A DNA stretch of 64,000 nucleotides from Ulva prolifera. Its lineage: Eukaryota; Chlorophyta; Ulvophyceae; Ulvales; Ulvaceae. Numbering within the stretch: the first letter of the stretch is position 1; each line of letters begins with the position of its first letter. Positions 36,769-47,750 of this stretch are shown piece after piece. Under the pieces are notes generated by a model. It had not been told where the DNA came from, made no database searches, and saw only the letters and a list, made by a program, of their open reading frames with translations. Position numbers and translations under genes: made by a program. The DNA lies in NCBI GenBank assembly GCA_023078555.1, contig CM041198.1, positions 12,119,374-12,183,373 of the forward strand, read 5' to 3'.

Positions 36769-38709
36769 CTACACTTTGGCAAGTAGCTTGCTCTCAATTG
36801 TTTGGCGAGTCCGCTCCATGAGGTCCTTGTGCTCCAGCAGCTGCACCACCTCCGCACCGAAGCTGTACACGAGCGCCTGCCGCGCAGTCTCGGCATCGAT
36901 CCCCCTTGCCCGGAAGTAGAAGAGCTCGTCCTCACTGAGATCACTGACAGCGCAGCCGTGCGTGCACTTCACATCGTCTGCGATGATCTGCAGGTTCGGC
37001 TTCACATTGACTGTTGCCTTGGGCACAAGCAGGAGGTTGCGGCTGAGCTGGCCGGCATCGGTGCGCTGCGCTGCTTTGTTCACCTGTACGTTACCATCAA
37101 ACACGCCACGCCCGGTTTGGTCTGAGACGATGCACTTGTGCAGCTGGTCTGCAATGCCTTCGGGGTGGTCTAGCACCAGCTGTGTGTGCAGGTCATGCAG
37201 CTGGTCTGCCCCGCAGAGCAGGAAGTGCCTCATCGTCGTTGATGTCGCCTCACCAACTTGGTCAATGCTTACATCGTGCCTGCACATTGGGCACCTGTGG
37301 TGTTGGCATGTGCCTCGTGTGAGGCAGCAGTGCCGGACAGAAGGCAGCACAGCGCCGACAGCATGCCAGGCACAGCCTCCAGGGCTGCCTGCAGGCTTTC
37401 AAATGCAGCATGCTGAAGCGGGTGGAAGTGGGATGCGAGTCCAATGGCAGTCCAGGCAACTGGGGCTTGGAAACGCTATCGTTGAGTGTCAGGTCAACAC
37501 AGGCATGACAGCGCAGCTTCATGCGCAATGGGGTATGAGCTTCATGCGTCCGTCTGTGACGGGGATGAACATGGCGGAGCCGCATAGATATGCATGTTTG
37601 CTGCCCGCACATGGGAAGCCTTGCAGAATTTCGCACCGAGTCAGCTTGCCCCCTAAACGTGTTTCAGTGAGCTCATAGCTGCTCCTCTCCGCTTGGCTGA
37701 CAAAGGTATGCTTCATATTGAAGGCCCCATCGACGTCCATTTCCACAAAGCGGTGTGACACACTTGCCTTCTGAGCCAGCACAATCTCTGCGACGGAGTT
37801 GCTGAAGTACTGACCTTGCCCATCCTGCTGCCCAATGTGCTCCTCGACCACCTCAACCTTGGCGCCTGCTTCAGCAATTATCAGCAGCCTGGGGCTGCTC
37901 ATGGCAACGCAGCCATTTGCTGTTGCCGAAGAAGAGATGACGAGAACATGCAAGGGTACAATGCACTCGACTCCAGCAGGTACGTGTACAACAAGCACAT
38001 CTGTCGCTGTGGCTGCATTAAGTAGGGCAAAGACTCCACTTGAGGATTTCGAAAGGCTGCCGAGCGCATCCCGAGCTGACTGTGGCGCATCCGCCAGGTT
38101 GCCAACAAACATCCCATCAGGGATGCCAGAGAGATTGCTGGATTCAGTGTCGATCTTCCCGTTCACAACGCGTACACTGGAGGTTTCAGCAGAGGAAAGG
38201 GGGCAGTCAACTCGAAGAGCTGTTGCTGGTGCAGCCTGAACCTGGTTCTCTAGCAGTGGGGAGATGTTGGTGAAGCGATATGATTCATCACCACGTGTTG
38301 GCATTCGAGCACTGGATAGCTCTGCGACTGCATGATCCCGTAGTACTGTGGCCTGCTCTGTGTGAGCTTCCAGCGCTGCTGAGATGAAAGCATCTTGAGG
38401 CGAACCAGCAACAGGTGAAGCCACTGCGGAGGGCACCACGACGAAGCGAGATGTCACCCTGTGACCTGCGTGAGATGAATGTTTTAGAGGAACATATTCT
38501 TACCATTGACTTGCTTGATTCCAGTCGATCGCGTGATACCGCTGCTCAAGCTGATGTGGTTCGCCGGCAGTAGTAGAAAATACAGAATCACATTCTAATT
38601 TCAAAACCGCACGCACCTCTGCATCTGAGCAGCTTTGTTGTTGACGCGGCCATGTCTGAGCGAGATTTTGAACTAAGATCTTTGGTAATAGCGAAGGCAC
38701 CGAGGACAA
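36769..38709 (-). CDS. sufD: SufD, plastid iron-sulfur cluster assembly scaffold component (ABCI7-type)
   Basis: SufD forms the SufBC2D complex with SufB and SufC to build Fe-S clusters in plastids. The large middle exon (about 38457-37654) contains DESYRFTNISPLL, a beta-helix core (VEVVEEHIG, FSNSVAEIVLAQKA) and TETRLGGKLTR. A short exon near 37510-37400 follows, and the last exon ends at 36769 with the family block NVKPNLQIIADDVKCTHGCA, then DELFYFRARGI. The SufB/D C-terminal (D/E)DVKC(S/T)HG motif is intact. A first exon at about 38709-38507 is joined in phase 2 at a GGTAAGA donor. It has no ATG, so the true start and transit peptide must lie further upstream and are unresolved. The protein faces a weak plus-strand ORF across a short gap. 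Confidence 0.88.
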
Positions 38710-39139
38710 CTTCTGTGCCGAGGAGGTTGGGCGATGATGAACACGATTGCTATGCAGGAGACGACGTGCAACGAGGATACAGCATACTTTAAGGTTGTTC
38801 TATGGCTGCAAGGTCTAGCCAAATTTGGGTTCCTGCTCACACTGGGCCGTGTGTGGGTCGTATCCCAGAGATACCTGGGGAGTGCTGTGCGCAAGCAGGA
38901 GCGTGCCTCCGGGCCTCCGCTGCGGCTGTCGTGCACACGCTCAGAATCCCGTGGTGCCCACAAGTTGATCTTGATCAACGACCATTCAAGACACTCTCTC
39001 TGGCAGCAATATGCGATCAATGAAACATATATGTTGCTGCGACATTTTGCCTTGTGCGTGGTGCATGCATCATGATGCCAGTCTCACGGTCACTTGTGCC
39101 GCAGAAATGATGTTACTTTGTCGGTTCATTGCTGGGTCA
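38710..39139. other. Upstream region of sufD, weak ORF only
   Basis: 430 bp. A plus-strand frame of 113 codons (38734-39075) is open but has no recognisable domain and an overlapping antisense frame. I treat the region as promoter/5' exon space of sufD. Confidence 0.35.
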
Positions 39140-41190
39140 TCAATGCTCATGAACTCTCTCTTCTATCTCTCTCGACTGCAAGACTTTCGAACCCTGCAGT
39201 AGTAGATCCCGACACACCACAAGATGTTTCGCCACCACGCTGTCCGGGCCCATTCTCAATTTATGAGATCTTTCATGCTCCATGTGTGATTGGAGTGCTG
39301 CTGTCACAGTGCAAAGCAGTTGCCGCATCTGCACAGACCTGAGCTGCTGTTTCTGTGAAAAGCTTTCCACACGGCAGAAACTACATCGGCGCATGCATAC
39401 CAAGTCGCGCAGCAGTGGAACGTGGTCCAAGGTCTCTTGAGACGTCTTGCACAAACTGATGAGCGGTTCAATAACCTGCGACACCTGTTCCTGATCGAGC
39501 ATGTCCCTTGTTGGATGCGCACGTCCAGCCGGGTTGGCTGTGAAGCTGATGCTCCCGGGGGCCAGCACCGAGTCCTTTTGCACTGCATTGCTTGCATGCA
39601 GCCATTTTCCAAGTTTGGCCGCCAGGTCCTTAATCAGCAGCGTTGTGTCAGTCGCTCACATGAGATTGGCCGCCAGAGAGTACTGCTTCAAGTGCAACGC
39701 GTGCACGCAATTTGAGGACACACTTGCATGGGCTCTATGACCGTCATGCAGCAAGCTGCAGCAAGCATGGAAGTGGGCATGCCGTCCGTGTTGACAACGT
39801 CCAGCAGCCATGAGAGCGCTTTGCATGCTTGAGAAAGCAGATTTGTTCCAATGAGGGCATTCCGGCTCAGATTTTTCAAGACGGCTTTGATCAGGGGGAC
39901 CCTGGGTTTGCATGTAATTGTCTGGTTCATTTGGTCCGACATGTCGTTCAGGGTTCTCGACGTCAAGTGAATTGTCAAGCATGGATGGGATGCGACCAGT
40001 ACAGACTGCAACAGCCTGTCGCAAAACGCTTCAATGTCTTGCTCAGAGCAGCCTGCACAATCAAGGGGCCTTGTGCATTTGTAGCTCTAGAGATGTGCTG
40101 CCTTGGGTACGGTCAGTGCAGACTTTGCTTTGAGCACCTTCGCGGACAACATGAGCTACTCCCAAACACGCGCTCTGCAGAGCTCTCTCTGACATGGGGT
40201 TGTCTGGGAGCCCAAGGAGAGAATCACACAGGCAGTTGCCCAGCTGTGCCAATGGATTGATGTGCCATATACGGCACAGTTTCCCATCCCTGCACGGTTG
40301 GAACATATCCTGATCAAGGTGCATATGAACAAGATTGCCATGGATATGGAAAGTTGACACCTCATGTCTAGAACGGTGTTCAGTGCTCCAACTGCCTCAA
40401 TAAACGAAGAGAGCTGATTGCTTTTGTCCCTGACATCGTCAACGCTGTCAGAGAGTCCCTGACAGTCCTTGCCTTGATGGGTATGTGCACTGCCCAGCTC
40501 AAGTTCTGCGATGCGGGAAATTGCAGCCTGTATAGCTGCCGCTGGGCCGTGATCGGAGGCTTTTAGTGTCCTGCGTTGGTGTCAGATGAAAGATTGGAAG
40601 ATTGTGAATGCTTTCTGTTGGACACCTGCCAACGGACACCAACAGCACCTGCTAACTTTCATCAGCGAGCTTCTTGCTCGCAATGCCTTTTCTTTCCAGT
40701 CTGTGGAAGAAGATCGATCCACCTGCTTGCGTGCTGCTATTGCCACAGCCATTGCCACTTTCAACTTTTCACGCAGCCCACTTGCGCGGGTGGAATCGTC
40801 GGACATACTCCTCGTGACACGACTGGAATCATGCAGGTAATAAGGTAAAGGATACGGCGGCAGGGGATGGTCCCCGAGGTTCCTGGCGCAGAGGTTTAGC
40901 GACGCGGCAAGTACAGGCGTGCCAATCAGAATTGCGGAATCTGGACCAGTCTCATGTTGCACCATTGCAAGGCTACGAATGACTGCTTCATCGTGTTGCT
41001 GATCGCGTGTAAGGATGATATCGCATGAGCAGTGAATGCATGCGTCGAATGCGCGCAGCGCTGCAGTTCGGATGCTCGAAATGTGAGCATGATCCGTTGT
41101 TAGTCAGCGGAATACGTAGTGCTGTTGCATTGTCACATCTGCAGGCTGGGCTCATCGAAAGCATGCAGACTACAAATGTCACGGCGTGCA
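39140..41190 (-). CDS. Unidentified multi-exon helical-repeat (HEAT/ARM-like) protein
   Basis: Not recognised. A series of minus-strand open blocks share helical, leucine-rich composition typical of alpha-solenoids: about 41010-40830 (EAVIRSLAMVQHETGPDSAI), 40800-40582, 40560-40362 (AAIQAAISRIAELELG; SSFIEAVGALNTVLDM), 40260-40120 (QLGNCLCDSLLGLPDN), 39960-39720 (KAVLKNLSRNALIGTNLLSQ; ACKALSWLLDVVN) and 39583-39180 (QVSQVIEPLISLCKTSQETL). Antisense frames over the same blocks lack such periodicity. Exon ends, start and stop are unresolved, and the order could belong to one gene or two. It might be a large scaffold such as a HEAT-repeat transport or proteasome-associated factor, but I have no signature to name it. 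Confidence 0.4.
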
Positions 41191-41289
41191 CTCGCCGAAG
41201 TGGTACAGGATCACTGTCTCACACCACTGGTGCACATTCACATGTGCCTCGTGCTGGAACTCTCACAGCTCACTGGCCTCAGGCCTGAC

Positions 41290-42740
41290 GGGCGGGCCGC
41301 CTGGCGCCTAGGCCTCCCCACTGCACCTCCTCCCCCCAGCCTCCAGTATCTGCACCTCCTCCCCCAGCCTCCAGTAACAGGGAACCAGTTCCGGGTGCCG
41401 CGGCTTTGCCGGCTGCTGCGCGCCGGCGTGGCTGCGATCGTCTTCGCCTATGGCGGGGACGCCCTGGCCCTGCCCCAGCGCGGAGCTGCATTGGCTGTGG
41501 CTTGGGCGTGCTTCTACTTAGGCATGCCGGGTGGCGACAATGTTGCTGGATCGGGGGCAGCTCCTTTGGCAAGTGGGTGAGTGTTCCGGGATGGTTTTGG
41601 GTATGGGCGCCCCCACTGCATTTCGTGCGGCCGGCGGGTTCGGGTTGGGGCACCTTGGTTGCGCTGGCGGTGACAGTGTCGTTCTGTGCGTGTGCAATTA
41701 CGGGTGGTCAGGGCGTGCGAGTGGGGGTCGGTGCTTGTCTTCGGCTGTTAGGCATGTGGGGGAAGTGTTGATCTCTGGGCAGCACCACCAGGGCAACGAA
41801 CAAGCATGCAAACGCCACCAGTGCATGCATGACAACTGATGCCAATCCACGTCGAACCCGACCACGGCGCCCTAGCATAGCACGACAGATTACGCAGCCC
41901 CACACAGCCCCACGCAGCACCACCGACAACCAGCGTGCAGCACAGCCTGCTAAGATGCGCATATGCCACTTGCAAGGCCATGGCAGCATGTTATTTCGGC
42001 CATGGCCCATCACTTTGCATTTGCCATTGGTCATTTCGAATGCCATGGCACAGCGCGCTGAATCCACGAAGGGACGCTGCGGAGTCTAGTGTGTGTGGTA
42101 AAAGTGTTGCAGTGCGGACACCCCAGCCCCAAAGAGCGTGCACCCAGAGATCTGAGTAGACAAGTGCGTTGTGTAAATATATGCCAAAACGTTCCTGCTT
42201 GACGCTGCTGTGGCCCTGCAGCGCACCAATATTGATTAATGCGCATAGGTGCGGTTCCGCCCCGGAAGTGGGGCGCCTGTGGTCGACTTTTCGTCGGGGC
42301 CTTCGTGTGCAGTGTGGCAGCCTTGATGACTGCGGTAGGGCTGAAAATTATATGTAGCTGTCTCTAGTGGTCCCTTGGCCGCGATAGCGCCGCTCCTGCG
42401 TGTTGAAAGTGAGTCAGCACCTAGAAGCTTCTGATTACGTATGGTGCTGGAGTGTACTGGAAGTATCCAGTTGGGACCAGATAGGCCTGGATACTCTAGA
42501 GGAGTCTATATACATTGTGTGAGACAAGTGTGCTATGGAGCACAGCACAAGACAGGCAGTAGGCTTGGTGTGCGGAACATACATGAAGGCGCGCTCGCGC
42601 TGGTGTTGTTTACTCTCTGTCTGTCTCCATGTAACATCGATATACCAAATCTCAACACTGCGTCCCCCCATCCCCCCCTCTCAGCGCTGCAGAGGATGAT
42701 ATCGCAGCTGGTCGTTGGGTCGTGCGGTGGTTGTTGAATT
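41290..42740. other. Gene-free, GC-rich stretch with small repeats
   Basis: About 1.45 kb. A unit of about 29 bp, beginning CTGCACCTCCTCCCCC, is repeated twice at 41324-41383. 41780-41960 belongs to the T-poor C/A-rich family: it shares AGCACC-CCAGGGCAACG-ACAAGCA and CCCGACCACG blocks with 62588-62670. The 153-codon frame 41119-41580 crosses the small repeat and is not supported. Confidence 0.5.
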
Positions 42741-42750
42741 ATGCATATAA

Positions 42751-42812
42751 TCTGCCCGCCCCTCAGGGTGCTCAGTGCAGAAGCCGATGCCTGACTAGGT
42801 GAGGCGTGATGG
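42751..42812 (+). repeat. Dispersed repeat family 'R3', copy a
   Basis: Shares the order TCTGCCC..CCTC-GGGTGC, CCGATGCC and GGCGTGATG with 46808-46880. An inverted shorter copy lies at 47701-47750. About 60 bp with several mismatches. Confidence 0.6.
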
Positions 42813-42888
42813 CCGCTTTGGGTTTTGGTTGTTGTTTGTTCAAAGTGTCCACCGCTGCCAAGCGCCATAATGTAGCCTATGGAGACAC

Positions 42889-43022
42889 GCTACATACATA
42901 CATACAGGCCGGGTACGTGCTCGTACCCGGCCTAGTGCCATGACTGCGTGAGCGGATTTGCGTGTGACTTCCTGGCAACGGCTCGCTGCCCGGCCTCTGT
43001 CCTTTGTAACTACATACATACA
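42889..43022 (+). mobile_element. LINE 3'-end fragment (about 120 bp) flanked by TACA repeats
   Basis: Matches the 3' untranslated end of LINE copy A (reverse complement of about 34364-34460): GTACGTGCTCG, CCCGGCCTAGTGCCATGA, GGATTTGCGTGTG, CCTGGCAACGGCTCGCTGCC, CTCTGTCCTTTGTAACTAC. Both sides carry CATACATACA. It is a very short 5'-truncated insertion in plus orientation. Confidence 0.9.
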
Positions 43023-44299
43023 CGTGGTTCTTGATCAGGCGAGTATGTTGCGTCAGACAGCCTGACGGAGGCCCGTCGGAGGCCCAGTCTGGTACCAAGC
43101 AGATATGCCATCCGCCATAATTGTTGCTGCCTTGCCCAAGACTATCAGGTATACTGGTATAATCTGCTGTTTGCTTGGCAAATCCATTGCAGTCAACAAG
43201 GGCCGACACGGCTGAGGTCTGCGGCGCAGTGTGTACTCCCACACGGATTTGTGCCCCTGGCAGCAGTCACCCCACCCCTACAGGACACCCCACGCCTACA
43301 GGAAACTGCCGCAGATGCAACACTACTGGCACATCCAACCACAGCTTTAGACGCAGCGCGCAGGCCTGGGCCATGGCGCTGGCGGAGTGGTTTATGTGTA
43401 GTTGCCCTCCCTCCGTGGCCGTCGACTGGGCTGCGGACATGAGGGCCAGGAGGCATCCATAACCGCAGAAGGTGGTCACCCTTCACAGCCCAGGCGCCCG
43501 TGGCCGACGGTCCGTGCCCATGCAGTAGGGTGGTAAGCCGAATCCAAAACTAGCGAGTCGAGGGTGCCTATCTACATCTTCCTTTCTCTACGGTGGTTGC
43601 AGTGACTTTGACTCTTGTTTGGAAATGTCTGCCGCTTCTGTGCGGCCCAATCCCCAGTTGGCGACCATCACCTGTAGTTACGCTTGCACACACGAGGACT
43701 GTGCACACAAGGTACACCCAGTAGTGGACTGCATCAAGCATATTCGCCCGACGCTCATATTTATCCTGTGATGTGCGTTGTGAATGCATATGCGCCCTGC
43801 AGTGAGGGTGGCCATGGCCAGATCATGAAGCAAGATAGACACAGTTTCATGAACTTTGGCATTGCCATGTGATTTGCTCTGTCTCTGTGAATTGAACCAT
43901 GTAAGCTTGCTACACACACGTAACTTCACCAAACTCTCAAACCCAGATGGAACATCTTTCAGCTAGCTCAGAGCATCAGATAATGCTACAGCTGGTGCAG
44001 TCGTTTGTGCGGCTCCTGGCGTGTGCTTTCTGGATTCAACATACATCGTACCATTTGCAGGAAAAGGTTACACGTTTTCCACTCTAAGCAGAAGTCTACC
44101 AAGCGGAGGTCTGCTGAGATGCATCTGCTGCTTGATTGGCAAGCAGCCCTTGTGCATGATCCGCTCCACGTTCTTTGCAAGGATACCTTTGCCGAAGGAC
44201 AATGCTGTGACATGTAGATACAGCATTGCAATGAGAGGATCAGAGATGTTAATAAAGCTCTTAGGACCAGACAAGAAGCGGGGAAATCCCCCTTTGGCA
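43023..44299. other. Gene-free stretch
   Basis: About 1.3 kb. Short overlapping frames only, and no repeat shared with other parts of the window. Its right end is the 3' UTR of the minus-strand plastid-protein gene. Confidence 0.4.
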
Positions 44300-44868
44300 T
44301 CACTTGGCATCAGCTTGGAGAGCACAAACCTCGGCGCACTCTCGCAAACAATACTGCCTACTACGAAAGCCTTCTTTGAACATGACCGGCTCGCCTCTGA
44401 CGCTCATCGGGCCCAACCGGGGGGCGCCTGCATTCAGTGAAGCAAATGTGCTATGCTAACAAAGTGATAGTCATGCTTCTGCCCAATGCCAACATGTCCA
44501 TCAAGAGCAGATGCCACAAGTCGCATCAAACGGCGGTTGATGCACTAGCACAGTGATACAATGCCATTCGGCACTGTGGGTATGACATATTCCTCATGCA
44601 ACATGGGCGTACCAGCTCCTCCCCGTGTGCACGTTGTCACGCATGTTTTCGTGCATTGCTGAATCTGCCGTTTTTTAGGACCTTCGAAGTACTTGCTCAA
44701 ACTCTTCAAGGGCCGACTGTCCTCCCCTGACGATAAGCTGTTCGGAACGTTCACAATCGTCTGATCTAGCTCTTCTGAGAAACTACCCGTGGCAGCATCG
44801 GCTGGTTTGACAGGGACACAAAGCATGCAGCAAACAGCCTGCAGATGATCACAGTGTCGTGTCTGTAC
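44300..44868 (-). CDS. Conserved plant-type plastid protein with paired cysteine motifs (5' end unresolved)
   Basis: Two exons join in phase 1 across intron 44612-44428: about 44868-44613 and 44427-44300. The product contains LKSLSKYFEGPKKRQIQQC, then TKTCVTTCTRGGAG, and after the splice LGPMSVRGEPVMFKEGFRSR followed by QYCLRECAEVCAL, ending at a TGA. This matches a family of unknown function in land-plant plastids that has CVTTCIRGG and GFRSRxYCLxECxxIC motifs with six invariant cysteines. The splice rejoins the two halves of that family exactly. The start and any transit peptide lie upstream of 44868 in an exon I could not place; the long minus-strand frame to 45183 probably includes intron. 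Function is unknown; the cysteines suggest metal or disulfide chemistry. Confidence 0.7.
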
Positions 44869-46050
44869 GCTTGGTGGTCGGGAAAGTCCGGCCTGTGTCG
44901 CAGGTAGGCGCATTGCATGGCTTACCATTGTGAGCAAGAACGCTTGGGTGCATGCTGTGCTTTGTCTATTGAGCTTCTTCGGCCTCGCAACCAAGTGTGA
45001 GCCTGCTACTCGATTCACGGGTTTGTGCTCGTGGACACGAGGATGTATACCCTCCCCCGTGGTGCCTTGACGTGTGGATGCCAAGGGGTAACACTGGGAC
45101 GACCTACAGTCGTGCCGAACGCACAAACGCATAACAAGATAGATGCTGCAGACTCCAGGGATACAGATCGCGGCTGATGGCACCTGACTGTGCCCTTCGC
45201 TACACGCCGCATGTGGCGTTTCGATTTCAAGGCCCGCCTAGAGCAGTTTACGTCTTGTAATCGAACAAGGCTTGGTGAGAGTGCTTACATCCAAGTAGCT
45301 GAAGTAGCTGTCTGCATTCGCAGACGAGTGGTACGCAGACCTGAATTGCACAGGGGATGTGCGCGACCTTGTTACAACATATGTCGTGGCTGCAGTGCCG
45401 CGCAGTCATATCTCGAGATCTGTGTTTGTGGACAGCCACGGCGAAAACATGTACCAACAGCCAGAGGTTGCCGCCACTTTGATCATTGGAGCACACAGAG
45501 CACTATAGTATTTCTCGATAGTGTTTTTGCTTTGGAAGCAGTCAATTTAAAGGCTCAGTGTGAGGATTTGTGGGAGCCAGCTTTTGTGTCCGAGATCCTC
45601 ATGGCCACTTGGCCACTTGCACTGGAGCCGTGCGTGCTGTATACGTCTGCACCATAGCTTCAAGCGTGACGTGAATAAAGCCAGGTGTGCAGCTCAAAGA
45701 AGCTATCGCCCTGCAGCGCAGTCTACGTCGCAGTAGTTCAAATGGTTTCGGGCATCTAGACCTACATGTTGCCACACACCGAGTCATGTGGTGTTGCACG
45801 AGGGAAGCCTGCACACCGCCATAAAACACAACCGCAACTATCATTGGGGCCATCAACTCACCACCACACGCGTACAGACATCCACACATCCGTGCGTGCG
45901 TGCAAGTATGCCACGTGCAACATCTGTCAAAAAGCATCGCCGGGCTGACATGCAGTCAAGCCAACAGGTGAAATTCTGCACAAATTCCCTTTCCACCTAT
46001 GTGACTGACCCTCTCCGCTAATGTTGTGAGTGTGAATTTCTTTCCCCTGT
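44869..46050. other. Stretch without a supported gene
   Basis: About 1.2 kb that must hold the 5' exon(s) of the plastid-protein gene. The plus-strand frame 45190-45657 (155 codons) has no recognised motif and I do not call it. Confidence 0.4.
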
Positions 46051-47178
46051 TTGCATCGGCCCACGATGGCATGTGTGCAAGTGCCGGGCAGCCGCACCAG
46101 CACGTGTGACCACGTGAGCCGCGAGCCCGCAATCCACGACCCCTTGACCCGGATTTTGTGCCTGAGAGATATGTTCTGGCCCGAGTATGTTCCCGTGCGC
46201 TCCCCGCTCCCGCATGTTGTGATGGCACTTCCGTCGTCGCACCTCCCAGGGGATTATGACCAGCTCCATGGCGGTTTTGACTGTCTGTGGCTGCGCCTGC
46301 GGTGCTCTGCGGACACGTGCCGTTGGCATCAAGACTACGGGAGTGACCATGCTGCTGAGCAACGTTGGCTGCACAAAGAGCGCCCACTGCTGCACTGTCC
46401 CCTCACTCGAGGGATCCCTTGGCTCGCTGAATGCTTTCTGCGCTCCACAATTCCGGATGAGCGTCCTGCGTATGGGGCGGAGCTTATTGCTCGCCTGTTC
46501 CGGCGGCGGATGCTGACACGTCGTGCGGTGCCATGTATGCTCGTCTTTGGCCGTTCCTCTGCGTGTTCTTGCAGAGCTTTGGTGCAGTTCCCAAACGCGG
46601 TGCCCCGTTCGGGCTTGTTGCGGCCTTGGTGTGCAGCATGGAGGCGCAGGCTTGTGATGAGGCTGCAGTGCACATGGGGCTTGCATCGGATGTGCACCAC
46701 ATGTGGTGGTCCATCGGGACTGAGGCGCGGCTGCGCCGCTCCTATCTCCCTTCGCAGTCCTGCCCAGGGATCCAACTCGACCAATTGTGCATCAGTGTCC
46801 GGTGTTGTGTGTGTGATTTGTCTGCCCCTCGGGGTGCGGAGGCCGATGCCGTTTGATCGCGGCGTGATGCCCGACGGAGCTCTTCTTCACACGCATGCAT
46901 GTTGCAACAGGCCTCGCAAGACATGGTCACGCAGCAAGGCACAGAATTCAGGTGGACAGGAACAAGAAGCACTGCAAGCTACAGCAAGAATGCTTTTCAT
47001 GAACATTCCTTGGACCAAGAACAGATATGGACGCTCATTCCTCAGACATCACACCACACACACAGTCCAATGGGTTGAGGACGGATTCAAAGCTGCCCCT
47101 TCCGTTTCAGGAGGTCGTGGGTTCGATTCTGCATGCGCTTTGGGAATCGAAACGGCCGTATGTGACCACCTCGCTTAG
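46051..47178 (+). other. Long open frame in repeat-rich DNA, probably not a conserved gene
   Basis: A 375-codon frame is open here, but its product is rich in Cys, Arg and Pro without a family motif. Two other frames are open over the same DNA, one with MEAQACDEAAVHMGLASDVH. It overlaps repeat family R3 at 46808-46880. A decayed transposon ORF or chance is more likely than a host gene. Confidence 0.25.
46808..46880 (+). repeat. Dispersed repeat family 'R3', copy b
   Basis: GTGTGATTTGTCTGCCCCTC, then GGGGTGCGGAGGCCGATGCC and GGCGTGATGCCCG. It is the best-preserved copy of the family in this window. Confidence 0.65.
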
Positions 47179-47269
47179 CACAGGAGGAGGCCCTGTGAGT
47201 TGCGTACGGTCGTCTGAGGGGGGTTTCCAGGTGGTCCACCCAGTGTTAAAATATGCAGCTATAAATCGC

Positions 47270-47690
47270 TTATAAGCCATGACATTAATAATTGAAGTCT
47301 GACCTCAGCCATAATTCGGAATTCTGAAAAATTTATTTCATTCACTTTCGCATAGCTTGCTGAGCGATCGCTAAATTAATTCAGAGCGAAAGCCATCGCT
47401 TAGCACCTGACAGATTCGTGTTCCGAGAGCAGCTGTTCGGTTGATAGCAATGGCCGGTCGTGCTCCTAAAGCCAGACTAAACAATAGTAATATTCCAGGT
47501 CGGGCCAACTCATGGGTTATCCAGCCATAACTTAATTAATTATTGCGACTTCCCATGGCTTACTAAGCTATACACTCTCAAACGAAAATTTTATCACTCG
47601 GTCCACCCCTTCGGCATATGTGGTCCCGTTAACTTGGAGTTGTCAATGTCCAATAGGATACGGCTCAGTAAATTCAGATTGATTTTACTT
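47270..47690. other. AT-rich island with short palindromes
   Basis: This stretch is clearly richer in A+T than the neighbouring DNA (TTAATAATTG, AATTTATTTC, CTTAATTAATTATTG). It includes the palindrome GCGATCGC and the inverted pair CTTTCGC/GCGAAAG about 35 bp apart (47345-47391). No long ORF. It ends in R2 copy 2. Confidence 0.6.
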
Positions 47691-47694
47691 TACA
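47617..47694 (-). repeat. Dispersed repeat family 'R2', copy 2
   Basis: About 80 bp alignable with 14787-14866: ATGTGGTCCCGTTAA, TTGGAGTTGTC, AGGATACGGCTCAGTAAAT, TTTTACTTTAC. It lies at the right end of the AT-rich island and is followed at once by R3 copy c. Confidence 0.75.
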
Positions 47695-47700
47695 CATGTG

Positions 47701-47750
47701 CACGAGCATCGGCCTCAGCAGCCTGAGGGGCAGACAAATCACCCGCAGGA
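47701..47750 (-). repeat. Dispersed repeat family 'R3', copy c (inverted)
   Basis: The reverse complement reads TGATTTGTCTGCCCCTC, then AGGCTGCTGAGGCCGATGC, matching copy b. It lies directly next to R2 copy 2. Confidence 0.65.

Noticed and set aside
47085-47130. tRNA-like B box (GGTTCGATTC)
   Set aside because: The T-stem does not pair and no A box or acceptor stem can be placed around it. An A-box-like string near position 15 also has no partner.
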